From positions 310,001 through 374,000 of the forward strand of contig NZ_CADCWQ010000001.1 in the NCBI RefSeq assembly GCF_902806455.1: 64,000 bases of DNA, in the 5' to 3' direction. Shown piece by piece: positions 36,373-44,495 of this stretch; the first letter of the stretch is position 1, and every line of letters starts with the position of its first letter. Made by a program: the position numbers and the translations under genes. The notes below the pieces were generated by a model, which was not told the origin of the DNA, searched no databases, and worked only from the letters and a program-made list of their open reading frames with translations. The stretch is from Virgibacillus doumboii. GTDB lineage: Bacteria > Bacillota > Bacilli > Bacillales > Amphibacillaceae.

Positions 36373-38580
36373 TTATCGGTTACCGTTTCCTCTGCCATTG
36401 TTTCCATTACCGTTATTACCATTGTTACCCTTACCGTTGTTCCCTTTTCCATTGTTTGATTTCAGTTCGATTTCATATTCGAATGGAACAGGGTTAACTT
36501 TATCAGATGGTGCTGAGTACCAGGTTGTCATGTAGTTTGTACCTTTTTTGAACAACTGGCGCAGCTGCAATGCATCTTCCTCGGTAACATTAAATGGATC
36601 AACATGCCTTACTTTGTACTTTCCATGTTTATCCTTATTAACGAATGTAACGGAGTAGTTAACATAGTTTTCAAGCAGCTCCGCTTTTGACATGAATGGT
36701 TCAACGCTTGTTCCGTCATAGCTCAGACCGATTTCAGGAATGGCGATATTATCAACAAACCACCCTGCCTGGTTTGACGCCCAGTCAGTCATATAGCGAA
36801 AGGAAATGTGAACTTTCTGTCCCGCATACTCAGATAAATCAAACGTTTCTTTTTGCCAGTCTTCATTCAGACCTGTAAATCCAGGGAGATTTTCTTTAAT
36901 CTTCGGATATCCCTGATCGGTAATGTCTGTACGGGTGTTTTCATTTGCCAGACTTGTCCACGTTTGACCGTTATCGGTTGAAACCTGAACAGCGCCAAAG
37001 TCCCATTGTTCTTCAATCTGCTGATAATGATCAAATGTAAGTGTTGCTTCTGAAACGTTCGATAAATCAGCTTCAAAGATTAAATTGTTATCAACTTCAT
37101 TACCTTCATTGCCCCAGTAGACTTCGTTTGAAGAGCCCAGTGGATCTTGAACTGACTGCCATTTAACCGGCTGGAAGTCAATTCCGTCAAAGGTAATATT
37201 TTTAATTTTGCTGTCAAAGTCCAATTTTTTGTAGTCAGCACCCCATGCAGGGACACCGTCTTTTTCATATAGCTTGGCTTTTTCGAAATTAACTGTTGTG
37301 CCGCGTGGCGTACCTTCGTCATCGACAGGAAGTTCACGCAAGTCAATTGTTTCAAAACCGTAAATGCCTTTTTTACCTTTGATATTAGCTGCATCGTCAA
37401 TCATTACTGCTGTTACGAATTTCTCATAAACGCTCTGGAATGTTTCGTCAATACCGTTTTCTTCATATGCCTGGTTGTAACTGTCGATTGAGTTTAATGG
37501 ACTTTTTGCAACGTCCAGGATAAAGTCTTGTCCAAATTGTTCATAGTTATAAAGGGTAAACAGGTAGACAAGTCCATAGTCAGCAATTGTCTCCGGACCT
37601 GTTTCAGCATCTACATGCTCGTCCCAGGCTGTCAGCGAGTTTTCCGGATGGTCAAGCAGGAAGTTGATTGAACCGGCATCATGACCATATCCGCCCAGAT
37701 ACTCAGAAAATGTTGAGAACCCTTCATTTAACCATGAAGTTTCGTCAGAGTCATTATCCGCATGTACTAAATGCTGAAATTCATGAATGGTTGTTCCGAA
37801 GAAAGTGTTCTCCAGACGTTCTTCCCAATTATTTGTATCGATAGTTATAATGTTGCGATCCATATACAATTCCAGCGTTTGCCAGAAGAATCCGGCTACA
37901 AAGAATGGATAGTCAGGATTATAGTAATTCTCATCAACAATGTTATCGACAAGCATGAGTGTTTTATCATTACCATTTTCTGACTTGTAGTAATCTCCAG
38001 GAAGACCAACCATCCCTGGGGCTATTGCGTTACTTCCGTCCAATGAATCCGGTGTTCCAAAGAAATTGGTTACAGATGGATAAATATTTGAATCGAATTC
38101 ATCACGAAGCTTGTCCACTTGTTCTTGAGTGACAACTTGCGGATCACGCGGGTCTCCTTCAGGAAAGCTCAAGTCATTGGCAACCCATATTTCCACGTTT
38201 TCACCGACACTGCGTAATGTAAATTCTTTAAATACTAAACTATTATTTGCGCCTTGGGTAAGAAAAAGCTTTGTTCCGCCGTCATAAGTGAAATGAGGGC
38301 TGTTGCTTGAACCATTACCTACATTGTTTAACTTATTTTGAACCTCATCGGCGGCTTCCTTAATCTGTTGCTTAGCTTTCTTCTGAAATTCCTCATCTTG
38401 AGATTTCTTGTTCAACTGAGACGTAATATCAACAGTATCACCATACCGTTCTTTGTCCCAGTTGGAAACCGTGTCCCCAAGTCCATCATCTGAAGCTGCG
38501 AAACTTGCTGCTGGAACCATAAGAGATAATACTAAAGCTATTGCTGAAAATAATGCTACTGATTTTACTGACTTTCTCAT
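36373..38580 (-). CDS. Secreted M6 metalloprotease, immune inhibitor A family
   Basis: Extracellular zinc protease of 735 residues. A Sec signal peptide (MRKSVKSVALFSAIALVLSL, cleavage probably after AASFA) leads to a propeptide-like charged region. The catalytic site is HEFQHLVHADNDSDE (HExxH, His about 266 and 270), with the downstream NEGFSTFSEYLGG. The C-terminal half has the carbohydrate/MAM-like beta domains seen in InhA (EEQWDFGAVQVSTDNGQTW and WASNQAGWFVDNI). It ends in a Gly-Asn-Lys low-complexity tail. InhA of the B. cereus group degrades antimicrobial peptides; the role here may be simply nutritional. The start is set at 38580, after GGGAGG and before the signal peptide, although the frame is open to 38628. 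The 338 bp upstream (38581-38918) show no other clear feature. Confidence 0.9.
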   Translation of the reverse strand: MRKSVKSVALFSAIALVLSLMVPAASFAASDDGLGDTVSNWDKERYGDTVDITSQLNKKSQDEEFQKKAKQQIKEAADEVQNKLNNVGNGSSNSPHFTYDGGTKLFLTQGANNSLVFKEFTLRSVGENVEIWVANDLSFPEGDPRDPQVVTQEQVDKLRDEFDSNIYPSVTNFFGTPDSLDGSNAIAPGMVGLPGDYYKSENGNDKTLMLVDNIVDENYYNPDYPFFVAGFFWQTLELYMDRNIITIDTNNWEERLENTFFGTTIHEFQHLVHADNDSDETSWLNEGFSTFSEYLGGYGHDAGSINFLLDHPENSLTAWDEHVDAETGPETIADYGLVYLFTLYNYEQFGQDFILDVAKSPLNSIDSYNQAYEENGIDETFQSVYEKFVTAVMIDDAANIKGKKGIYGFETIDLRELPVDDEGTPRGTTVNFEKAKLYEKDGVPAWGADYKKLDFDSKIKNITFDGIDFQPVKWQSVQDPLGSSNEVYWGNEGNEVDNNLIFEADLSNVSEATLTFDHYQQIEEQWDFGAVQVSTDNGQTWTSLANENTRTDITDQGYPKIKENLPGFTGLNEDWQKETFDLSEYAGQKVHISFRYMTDWASNQAGWFVDNIAIPEIGLSYDGTSVEPFMSKAELLENYVNYSVTFVNKDKHGKYKVRHVDPFNVTEEDALQLRQLFKKGTNYMTTWYSAPSDKVNPVPFEYEIELKSNNGKGNNGKGNNGNNGNGNNGRGNGNR

Positions 38581-38918
38581 AAAAAACCTCCCTGGATTCA
38601 TAGTATTTATATAGCAGTGGATTGCCATATGATTTTATTATATAGAATTTATGATAAAAATTCAAAAAATTATGAATAGTAAAATTGTACTATTTTTGCG
38701 ACGGATTTCTTATTTTCATGGGCAAAAAGTATGACTTTGCCGACAATTCCAGCGCTAATCAGACAGCATATTATGTGGTTTAAAAGACTCAGGGATAAGG
38801 GTAAAGTATGATAAGGCAAGCATTTCTTTAAAGTTTAATATACTAGTGTGTTAAGGTTGAAGTAATAATTTAAGAAATCGGAACCTATAATAAAAAATAG
38901 AAGGCAGGAGTGTTAATC

Positions 38919-39218
38919 ATGAGCGACTTTTTAAAAAAGGGTTTTTTACTCGGATTGGGAGCAGCTGTAAGTGGTAAGGAAAAACTGGACAAAAAGCTCA
39001 AGGAATTAGTGGAAAAAAATGAGCTCACCCAGGAACAGGCACGAACGGTAATGCGTAACTTTGTTGAAAAAGGCGAAATGAAAACAGATGAATGGAACAC
39101 CAGACAATATGAACAAACACAGGATTTGGCAAAGGATCTGGGGTTGGCTACAAAAGAAGATATTAATGAATTACGGGCAAGAATCACAGAACTGGAAGAA
39201 AAATTGGAAGATCAATGA
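38919..39218 (+). CDS. Phasin-like coiled-coil protein
   Basis: A 99-residue protein that starts MSDFLKKGFLLGLGAAVSGK, an amphipathic helix, continues with a charged segment (KKLKELVEKNELTQEQARTV), and ends with a heptad-type helix LRARITELEEKLE. This is the layout of polyhydroxyalkanoate granule-associated/phasin-superfamily small proteins found widely in Firmicutes, including species that make no polyester. A role at a membrane or granule surface is inference. AGGAGTG precedes the ATG at 38919; an upstream ATG at 38910 is less well placed. Confidence 0.78.
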   Translation: MSDFLKKGFLLGLGAAVSGKEKLDKKLKELVEKNELTQEQARTVMRNFVEKGEMKTDEWNTRQYEQTQDLAKDLGLATKEDINELRARITELEEKLEDQ

Positions 39219-39225
39219 AAATTTG

Positions 39226-39262
39226 AAGAAGCAGGTCCCAGGAATGGGCCCTGCTTCTTCAA
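39226..39262 (+). terminator. Terminator of the phasin-like gene
   Basis: GAAGAAGCAGG-CCC pairs with GGG-CCTGCTTCTTC around AGGAAT; no long T tract follows, but the A-rich left side suits the reverse direction too. Confidence 0.65.
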
Positions 39263-39267
39263 TGGCT

Positions 39268-39330
39268 TAAACTTTAGCGTTTTTGCTGTGAACTTCAGCG
39301 AATTCATCGTGAACTTTAGCATTTTCCCTA
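39268..39330. repeat. GTTCACAA-family repeats, reverse orientation
   Basis: AAACTTTAGCG, GTGAACTTCAGCGAA and GTGAACTTTAGCATT recur at about 22-bp spacing; their complement matches the GCTAAAGTTCAC units at 57.8 kb. The rest of 39331-39537 shows nothing recognisable. Confidence 0.65.
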
Positions 39331-39537
39331 AGCACCACCTATTCCCAGCAGTACCAGTACGGAAGGTTTTTTGAGATGCCGGCAGTGGCAGTTCTTGACA
39401 GTCCAACTAAGTTTAATAAAGAATAAAAATCGCTTTAATAAAGTAACGAAAGCAACCGCCTATTCCAATTATAGTTAAAAAATGACAGATATATAGGTAA
39501 ATATAATCAGTAAATTAAGTAAATTGTTAATTTTGTA

Positions 39538-39566
39538 TTGATTCCTCTGCGTAATAACGATACAAT
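39538..39566 (+). promoter_or_regulatory. Sigma-A promoter of a small transcription unit
   Basis: TTGATT (39538-39543), a 17-bp spacer and TACAAT (39561-39566), about 50 bp before the 44-residue ORF. Confidence 0.65.
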
Positions 39567-39613
39567 AGGAACGGATATGAATATGTTGTTATTGCTAGGG
39601 GGATTATGGCGTT

Positions 39614-39748
39614 ATGAAAAGCTTTTTAACATTGTTGCGGAAAGAAACAGAAGAGAAGCTTGGCAGACAATTGCATGAAAACGAAATGGAGTTTTTGCAA
39701 TGGTTGGATGAACGCTATAACGAGGAGCAGCAGCATATAAATGCATAA
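39614..39748 (+). CDS. Small hypothetical protein, 44 residues
   Basis: A short frame starting MKSFLTLLRKETEEKLGRQL and ending NEEQQHINA. It is helical and strongly charged with a hydrophobic face. It has its own promoter (39538-39566), an AGGGGG site about twelve bases upstream of the ATG, and a terminator (39766-39793), so the stretch is a complete transcription unit of about 220 nt. I do not recognise the product. The same transcript could alternatively act as a small RNA. It lies immediately before ywdI. Confidence 0.55.
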   Translation: MKSFLTLLRKETEEKLGRQLHENEMEFLQWLDERYNEEQQHINA

Positions 39749-39765
39749 TCAAAGACAGAGATAAG

Positions 39766-39793
39766 AGTCTTGGAAGCGCCAAGGCTTTTTTTA
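39766..39793 (+). terminator. Terminator of the small transcription unit
   Basis: AGTCTTGG and CCAAGGCT arms around AAGCG, followed by seven T. Confidence 0.85.
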
Positions 39794-39850
39794 TGTATTT
39801 GGAAAATGTTATACTTAAACGTGTTCGGAAAGAAGCAGGGAGTGATATCA

Positions 39851-40132
39851 ATGGCAGTGGCGAACGAGACAATTATACAAAAAATGATGAATGAACTGAC
39901 CGAAGCAAAGAAAAAGGCTAACGATAGCAAATCGATGGAAAAACATATAGCCAATGTACAGCTTCTGTGTGAATTATTATTGGGCGAAATAAGTGCCACG
40001 CCATCCACTGATAATGAAATAACCGAAGAAGAAATGAAAGCGATGATCGGTACCAATGACACGAAACGAAAATATACAAAAACAACCATCAACGATGATG
40101 ATGCAAATGGTGATTCCATATTTGACTTTTAA
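39851..40132 (+). CDS. ywdI: YwdI family protein (DUF5327-like)
   Basis: A 93-residue hydrophilic protein of unknown function. It begins with an alpha-helical segment (TIIQKMMNELTEAKKKANDS, then MEKHIANVQLLCELLLG), followed by an acidic linker and a conserved-looking C-terminus GDSIFDF. Size, helix layout and position directly before ywdK match YwdI of B. subtilis. GGGAGTGATATCA precedes the ATG at 39851; the longer open frame from 39770 runs through the preceding terminator and is not used. It is ten bases upstream of the ywdK ribosome site, so the two genes form an operon. Confidence 0.8.
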   Translation: MAVANETIIQKMMNELTEAKKKANDSKSMEKHIANVQLLCELLLGEISATPSTDNEITEEEMKAMIGTNDTKRKYTKTTINDDDANGDSIFDF

Positions 40133-40156
40133 CAGCAGGAAATGAGGGGAGAAAAA

Positions 40157-40525
40157 ATGAAGTTATTTATCATTCTTGGAGCGATAAATGGATTTTTGGC
40201 AGTTGCCCTGGGAGCATTTGGGGCACATGGACTGGAAGGGAAGTTGTCCGAAAAAGCGCTGAATACATGGGATAAAGCTGTAAACTATCAAATGTTTCAT
40301 ACGATGGCCTTGCTCGTTACCGGGCTCCTGATGGTGAAAATCCAGACTAGTGGAATGGCCTGGGCAGGCTGGATGTTTTTTATCGGAATTTTGCTGTTCT
40401 CCGGCAGTCTGTACATCTATTCAACTACCGGATTGAAAACATTTGCCATGATCACACCACTTGGCGGGGTTGCATTTCTGATCGGCTGGGTACTGCTGGG
40501 ATATGCTGCCATTAAATTTCTATAA
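40157..40525 (+). CDS. ywdK: DUF423 family membrane protein YwdK
   Basis: A 122-residue protein with four membrane helices. It begins MKLFIILGAINGFLAVALGAFGAHGLE, the DUF423 signature, followed by the NYQMFHTMALLVTGLL helix and GSLYIYSTTGLKTFAMITPLGG. Function is unknown. GAGGGGA precedes the ATG at 40157. It is cotranscribed with ywdI and overlaps, tail to tail, the last six bases of the next gene on the minus strand. Confidence 0.9.
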   Translation: MKLFIILGAINGFLAVALGAFGAHGLEGKLSEKALNTWDKAVNYQMFHTMALLVTGLLMVKIQTSGMAWAGWMFFIGILLFSGSLYIYSTTGLKTFAMITPLGGVAFLIGWVLLGYAAIKFL

Positions 40526-40771
40526 TTGGAAAAGAAGTACAGTCGTAATAAGCAGCAGCATGACGGCTTTGGCAAACTGTTTCACTCCTTCAGTGGAATG
40601 CGGTGTGTTCAGGGCAATAAGTGCTTCACAAAAAATACTGATTGACAGCAGATATAAACTGAAGAACATAATAATCAGGTAACCCTGGAAAATTGCAATA
40701 AGTCCAGTAACGACAACTAATCCAAGGGTTAATAATTCAAGTCGGATAAATTTCTCATACGGATGTCTCAT
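40520..40771 (-). CDS. Small membrane protein of unknown function
   Basis: An 83-residue protein with three hydrophobic segments (LLTLGLVVVTGLIAIFQGYL, IIMFFSLYLLSISIFCEALI and AVMLLLITTVLLFQL) separated by short polar loops. It begins MRHPYEKFIRLE with a basic cytoplasmic start. GGGGAAAC precedes the ATG. It converges on ywdK with a six-base overlap. I do not recognise a named family. Confidence 0.7.
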   Translation of the reverse strand: MRHPYEKFIRLELLTLGLVVVTGLIAIFQGYLIIMFFSLYLLSISIFCEALIALNTPHSTEGVKQFAKAVMLLLITTVLLFQL

Positions 40772-40826
40772 TTATGTTTCCCCCTGTTGGGTAACAGCCA
40801 ATAAAGCGGTCGTTAATAGAATGAAA

Positions 40827-40867
40827 GCATTAGAAAAACTTGGTCCTGATCCAAGTTTTTCTAATGC
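40827..40867. terminator. 17-bp perfect hairpin downstream of gerQ
   Basis: GCATTAGAAAAACTTGG and its exact complement flank a 7-base loop. Internal A and T tracts make it a terminator for gerQ on the minus strand; the stem is unusually long. Confidence 0.8.
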
Positions 40868-40875
40868 ATAAAGGA

Positions 40876-41325
40876 TTACCGTGGCGGATAAGCGGACATT
40901 TGATTGGAGCCATATGGATAAGAGTAATTAATTTCTCCCTCAAACGTTATATAATCAAGGTAAATCATCAGCAGTAAATATCTTTTTTCTGTTTGCGGAT
41001 CACTCAAGATGATATGATCTCTGCCAGCTGCCTCAATAATACCTCTGAACACTTTCGCATTCCACTGGTCATTATTTTCAAATGTCATATACACAGTAGC
41101 ACGCTTTCCTTCATTTAAACGAAGAATATTTTCAATGTAGGACTGTTCCATTGGGAGCATTCCATTACCGTTTGCAGGCGGTGGTGTCTGCTGGTTTGGT
41201 GGCTGATTTTGTGGTTGGTTTTGGGGTACTTGTCTTGGGTCGTATGCTGGATAAAATGCCTGTAATGCCTGCGGGTAGTAGTACGGATTTGGGTAAGGCT
41301 GATTTGCATTTTCATTTTCACTCAT
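40876..41325 (-). CDS. gerQ: Spore coat protein GerQ
   Basis: Inner-coat protein needed for CwlJ localisation and Ca-dipicolinate-triggered germination. The 149-residue protein has a low-complexity N-terminal half rich in Pro, Gln, Asn and Tyr (for example PNPYYYPQALQAFYPAYDPR and NQPQNQPPNQQTPPP), and a conserved C-terminal half starting MEQSYIENILRLNEGKRATVY and ending YLDYITFEGEINY. In B. subtilis GerQ, Lys residues near the N-terminus are cross-linked by transglutaminase; here no Lys occurs before the conserved half. AGGAGG precedes the ATG. It lies 18 bp downstream of cwlJ in the same orientation. Confidence 0.92.
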   Translation of the reverse strand: MSENENANQPYPNPYYYPQALQAFYPAYDPRQVPQNQPQNQPPNQQTPPPANGNGMLPMEQSYIENILRLNEGKRATVYMTFENNDQWNAKVFRGIIEAAGRDHIILSDPQTEKRYLLLMIYLDYITFEGEINYSYPYGSNQMSAYPPR

Positions 41326-41343
41326 AGAAATACCTCCTGATGT

Positions 41344-41766
41344 TTAGTAAGCTTTTGGACATTCAGATGATGTTGGTGCAAAAAAACAGTGAGACTTGTA
41401 TCTGCCAGTATTCCACTGGCCAAACCATTGTGCCGGGCATGATCCCTCAGGTCTGAAAAACCATAAAGAGTTGGATGCCGGGTGATATCGTTTACCATTT
41501 ATAGTCTTTCGTGCCAGCCGTTTATCTTTCTCCCTGGCAGCCTGATAAAAATATCCTTTCTGAACAGCTTCAAAGCCCCCCGGACTCTGGAAAACCATTT
41601 CATTAATTGTATTTATATCAGTGAAATCGAGACAATCAACACGGACCCGATTTACACCGGTATTTCCAACCATAAGCATTCCAAGTCTGCCGTCGCCTTC
41701 TGCTTCCGCACGCATTAATCTTGCCAATAATTTTACGCCTTTTTCAGTGTAACGAATTACGGCCAC
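41344..41766 (-). CDS. cwlJ: Spore cortex-lytic enzyme CwlJ
   Basis: Cell-wall hydrolase of the Hydrolase_2 family that degrades spore cortex peptidoglycan during germination. The 140-residue protein lacks a signal peptide, as CwlJ does. It has the family blocks LLARLMRAEAEGDGRLGMLMVGN (catalytic Glu of the AEAEG motif), VFQSPGGFEAVQ and NGKRYHPASNSLWFF. The start is GTG at 41766, with GAGGTGT upstream. A sigma-E-like promoter lies 50-80 bp upstream. It forms an operon with gerQ, whose product holds CwlJ in the coat. Confidence 0.93.
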   Translation of the reverse strand: MAVIRYTEKGVKLLARLMRAEAEGDGRLGMLMVGNTGVNRVRVDCLDFTDINTINEMVFQSPGGFEAVQKGYFYQAAREKDKRLARKTINGKRYHPASNSLWFFRPEGSCPAQWFGQWNTGRYKSHCFFAPTSSECPKAY

Positions 41767-41814
41767 ACCAAATACACCTCATTTCTGCTACTCATGCTGT
41801 TAGGTCTACTAGAT

Positions 41815-41845
41815 ATGTGTATGCAGGACGGGAGCGGAAAATGAC
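41815..41845 (-). promoter_or_regulatory. Sigma-E-type promoter of cwlJ-gerQ
   Basis: Minus strand GTCATTTT (complement of 41838-41845), a 14-bp spacer and CATACACAT (complement of 41815-41823). Both boxes and spacing fit mother-cell sigma-E promoters, in agreement with known cwlJ expression in B. subtilis. Confidence 0.7.
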
Positions 41846-41936
41846 AGTGTACAGGGAGATTTTTTTGGAGGATTCGGGGGGAGACATGGGGACAGGTCCT
41901 GTGTCTTATTTGCTCATGTGGGGCAGCCGGGAAGGA

Positions 41937-42047
41937 AATTGTGAACTCCGTCATTTTAATTGTGAACTTCAAACAAAACAGTTGTGAACTTCGGCAAAAA
42001 GTTTGTGAACTTCCGACACAAAGATTGTGAACTTCGACAAAACCACT
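41937..42047. repeat. GTTCACAA-family tandem repeats, reverse orientation
   Basis: Five TTGTGAACT(T/C)CG-type cores recur at 21-23 bp (near 41939, 41961, 41983, 42005 and 42027), separated by A-rich linkers. They lie upstream of the cwlJ promoter and next to the hemQ terminator. Confidence 0.8.
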
Positions 42048-42052
42048 TTTCC

Positions 42053-42105
42053 AATAAAAAAAGTAATTGCCCCGATTGTTGAGCGGGGCAATTACTTTTT
42101 TTATT
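42053..42105 (-). terminator. Terminator of hemQ
   Basis: AATAAAAAAAGTAATTGCCCC and its complement flank an 11-base loop; read on the minus strand a long T tract follows. It is symmetrical and probably works in both directions. Confidence 0.9.
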
Positions 42106-42129
42106 CTGTTAAACGTTGAACAAAAAGAC

Positions 42130-42873
42130 TTAAACATGCAGATAAGAATCTACATCATCTTTTGCCAGGTGATTTCCAACGAAGAATGCGCCAAATTCAC
42201 CGAAGCGCGCGCTTACTTCATCAAAACGCATTTCATAGACGATTTTTTTCAATTGCAGCACGTCTTTGGCAAACAGTGTCACACCCCATTCCCAATCATC
42301 AAAGCCGAATGAACCGGTAATAATCTGCTTTATCTCGCCGGCGTATTTCCGGCCGGTTTTACTGTGCTCATAAAGCAGTTTGGCCCGTTCCTTAAAGCCA
42401 AGGGAATACCAGTTGTCTTCACCCTGCCGGCGTTTGTCCATCGGGTAAAACGATATGTGCTCCCACTTTGGTAAAATTGGATAGAGTCGTTCCCGTATTT
42501 TTGGATCATCCACCGAGTTTCTGCCACTGTATTGGGAGATTTCCACAACCGACACATAGGAATAAGCCGGAACAAGGAACTCCGCAAATTTGGATTTATT
42601 AAATTCTGTTTCCATATCGGTCAGCTCGTTCATTGTCGGGCGCAAAAACATAAACATCAAGTCAGCTTTTTGGCCGACAATTTTGTAAAGAACATGACTT
42701 CCTTTTTCTTCAGCTTCGACTGCCTCCCATTTGGTAAGCAAGTCCTTGAATTCCTGAACCGCTGCTTCGCGTTCCTCTTTTGATACCAATTTCCAGGCTG
42801 TCCAATCGATAGTTCGTAAATCATGCAGACAATACCAGCCGTCCAATGTTTCAACTGCTTCAGCTGCTGCCAT
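42130..42873 (-). CDS. hemQ: Coproheme decarboxylase HemQ (chlorite dismutase family)
   Basis: Last step of the coproporphyrin-dependent haem pathway of Gram-positive bacteria: oxidative decarboxylation of coproheme III to haem b. The 247-residue protein begins [20 protein letters not shown]. It has the Firmicute HemQ segments [32 protein letters not shown] and [20 protein letters not shown] (the proximal His region), and [34 protein letters not shown] precedes the ATG at 42873; the frame extends six codons further. It is divergent from pta, the same arrangement as ywfI-pta in B. subtilis. Confidence 0.94.
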   Translation of the reverse strand: MAAAEAVETLDGWYCLHDLRTIDWTAWKLVSKEEREAAVQEFKDLLTKWEAVEAEEKGSHVLYKIVGQKADLMFMFLRPTMNELTDMETEFNKSKFAEFLVPAYSYVSVVEISQYSGRNSVDDPKIRERLYPILPKWEHISFYPMDKRRQGEDNWYSLGFKERAKLLYEHSKTGRKYAGEIKQIITGSFGFDDWEWGVTLFAKDVLQLKKIVYEMRFDEVSARFGEFGAFFVGNHLAKDDVDSYLHV

Positions 42874-43058
42874 GTTATATCTCTCCTTCATCTGTTAAAA
42901 ATAATTCATCATATGTTTTTACTATATCACAACTAGGGTAGGATAATCATGGACAAGGCTTTTGTCACCGTTCCGTCAAAATAACTGTGATAACCAAGTT
43001 ATAAAACTTTAATGAAAATAATAAAACGATTAAGATGAAATCAGGAGGTGTTCTGCCA

Positions 43059-44027
43059 ATGAGTAATCTGTTTGAGCAGTTAACTGATAAAATAAAAGCT
43101 GAAAATAAATTTATTGTTTTTCCGGAAGGACTGGATGAGCGGGTGCTGACTGCTGCCAGCCAACTCAGTGCCTCAGGGATTTTAACGCCGATTTTGCTTG
43201 GTGATAAACATACGATAAAACAGAATGCGGCGAAAGCAGATGTTGATGTTACTTCATGCAAAATCATCGACCCGAAAAATTTTCCGGAGTTTGAATTAAT
43301 GGTGGAAACGTTTGTGGAACGACGGAAAGGTAAAGTAACCGCTGAAGAAGCACGTGAAATTTTGCTGGATGAAAATTATTTCGGAACAATGCTTGTCCAT
43401 ATGAATCAGGCGGACGGGCTGGTCAGCGGTGCGGCTCATTCAACAGCCGACACAGTCAGACCCGCACTGCAGATCATTAAAACAAAAGAAGGCATTAAAA
43501 AAACATCAGGCGTCTTCATCATGGTCCGCAACGATGAAAAATATGTGTTTGCCGACTGTGCAATTAACATCAATCCGGACAGTCAGGACCTGGCTGAAAT
43601 AGCAGTAGAAAGCGCCAATACGGCCAAGCTGTTTGATGTTGACCCACGGATTGCCATGCTCAGCTTTTCAACGAAGGGATCGGCAAAGTCGGAAGAAACG
43701 GAGAAAGTGGTCGACGCGCTCAAATTGACCAAGGAAAAGAATCCGTCACTCCTAATCGACGGTGAATTCCAGTTTGATGCAGCATTTGTCCCTAGTGTCG
43801 CGGCAAAAAAAGCCCCGGACTCCGTTTTGCAGGGTGACGCGAATGTATTCATTTTTCCAAGTCTGGAAGCAGGCAACATCGGATATAAAATTGCCCAGCG
43901 CCTTGGCGAATTTGAAGCGGTCGGTCCAATTCTGCAAGGACTGAATAAACCGGTGAACGACCTGTCGCGCGGATGCAGTTCGGATGATGTTTATAAGCTG
44001 GCACTTATTACGGCGGCACAGGCGTAA
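43059..44027 (+). CDS. pta: Phosphate acetyltransferase
   Basis: Converts acetyl-CoA and phosphate into acetyl phosphate for overflow metabolism with acetate kinase. The 322-residue single-domain form matches bacillus Pta. Family motifs are FPEGLDERVLTAASQL, NYFGTMLVHMNQADGLVSGAAHSTADTVRPALQII and LQGLNKPVNDLSRGCSSDDVYKLALITAAQ. AGGAGGTG sits eight bases before the ATG at 43059. Adjacent hemQ and lipL are neighbours of pta in B. subtilis as well. Confidence 0.96.
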   Translation: MSNLFEQLTDKIKAENKFIVFPEGLDERVLTAASQLSASGILTPILLGDKHTIKQNAAKADVDVTSCKIIDPKNFPEFELMVETFVERRKGKVTAEEAREILLDENYFGTMLVHMNQADGLVSGAAHSTADTVRPALQIIKTKEGIKKTSGVFIMVRNDEKYVFADCAININPDSQDLAEIAVESANTAKLFDVDPRIAMLSFSTKGSAKSEETEKVVDALKLTKEKNPSLLIDGEFQFDAAFVPSVAAKKAPDSVLQGDANVFIFPSLEAGNIGYKIAQRLGEFEAVGPILQGLNKPVNDLSRGCSSDDVYKLALITAAQA

Positions 44028-44131
44028 TGAGGAGGAGCGTACAGTTAAGGCTGTGCGCTTTTTAGGTTCAAAAGAATTATCTTGCATTTCTATAAGTTGC
44101 TTGGAAATAAATAAGAACAAACATTCCCTTT

Positions 44132-44159
44132 TTGCTATTAATCTACTGAAAGTTATGAT
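44132..44159 (+). promoter_or_regulatory. Promoter of the holin-like toxin gene
   Basis: TTGCTA (44132-44137), a 16-bp spacer and TATGAT (44154-44159). Transcription would start near 44166, leaving a leader of about 90 nt. Confidence 0.6.
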
Positions 44160-44208
44160 ATAGTATAGAGAGCAACTACATAGGTATAGTGGGCGGTTGG
44201 CCATCATT

Positions 44209-44249
44209 CCTTGTCCCTTAAGTCACGCGATATGCTTAAGCAAGGGAGG
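44209..44249 (+). promoter_or_regulatory. Leader hairpin next to the toxin ribosome site
   Basis: CCTTG-TCC-CTTAAG pairs with CTTAAG-CAAGG over a 12-base loop (11 bp with a 3-base bulge), and its 3' arm runs into GGGAGGTGG. It could restrain toxin translation, as leader structures do in type I toxin mRNAs. Confidence 0.55.
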
Positions 44250-44256
44250 TGGCAGG

Positions 44257-44364
44257 ATGACGACATATGAAGTTTTAAGTCTGCTGGCACAATTTGGTTT
44301 ATTACAAATAGCCATGCTGACATTAATTATAACGATTGTCGTCTACCTGATAAAAAAGAAGTAA
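44257..44364 (+). CDS. Holin-like type I toxin, 35 residues
   Basis: A tiny membrane peptide starting MTTYEVLSLLAQFGLL, with one hydrophobic helix (residues about 8-31) and a C-terminal KKK. This is the pattern of the TxpA/BsrG/PepG-like toxins annotated as putative holin-like toxins in Firmicutes. GGGAGGTGG precedes the ATG. On the opposite strand, a consensus promoter at 44496-44524 and a terminator over the toxin stop codon define an antisense RNA. Such peptides depolarise membranes or disturb cell-wall synthesis when unrestrained. In B. subtilis homologues sit mainly in prophages, but here the gene sits between core genes pta and lipL. Confidence 0.85.
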   Translation: MTTYEVLSLLAQFGLLQIAMLTLIITIVVYLIKKK

Positions 44365-44489
44365 CCGCTCCCACACCAAGGTCAGCGATTACTTCTCAGG
44401 TAGACCAACATTGTTAACTGGCCAACTGCTCTTTATGCAGTTTGTAGTTGCCAGTGCCGGGTAGTTTGCACTACTCGGTACCTTATTCT
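44350..44489 (-). ncRNA. Antisense RNA antitoxin opposite the toxin 3' end
   Basis: Predicted RNA of about 140 nt. Its promoter has consensus TTGACA and TATAAT boxes with 17-bp spacing (44496-44524, minus strand). It runs across internal hairpins (44457-44478 and 44417-44453), and ends at an intrinsic terminator (44352-44396) with a 13-bp stem and a T run. It overlaps only the last codons and 3' UTR of the toxin mRNA, like RatA or SR4. Pairing would block or destabilise the mRNA. Both ends are predicted from sequence, not observed. Confidence 0.75.
44352..44396 (-). terminator. Terminator of the antisense RNA
   Basis: Minus strand AGAAGTAATCGCT pairs with AGCGGTTACTTCT (one mismatch) over a 14-base loop, followed by TTTTTT. 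It overlaps the toxin stop codon. Confidence 0.88.
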
Positions 44490-44495
44490 ATTCTT

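Noticed and set aside
43752..44207. 151-codon minus-strand frame overlapping pta
   Set aside because: It is antisense to the well-supported pta gene and has no ribosome site or family features.
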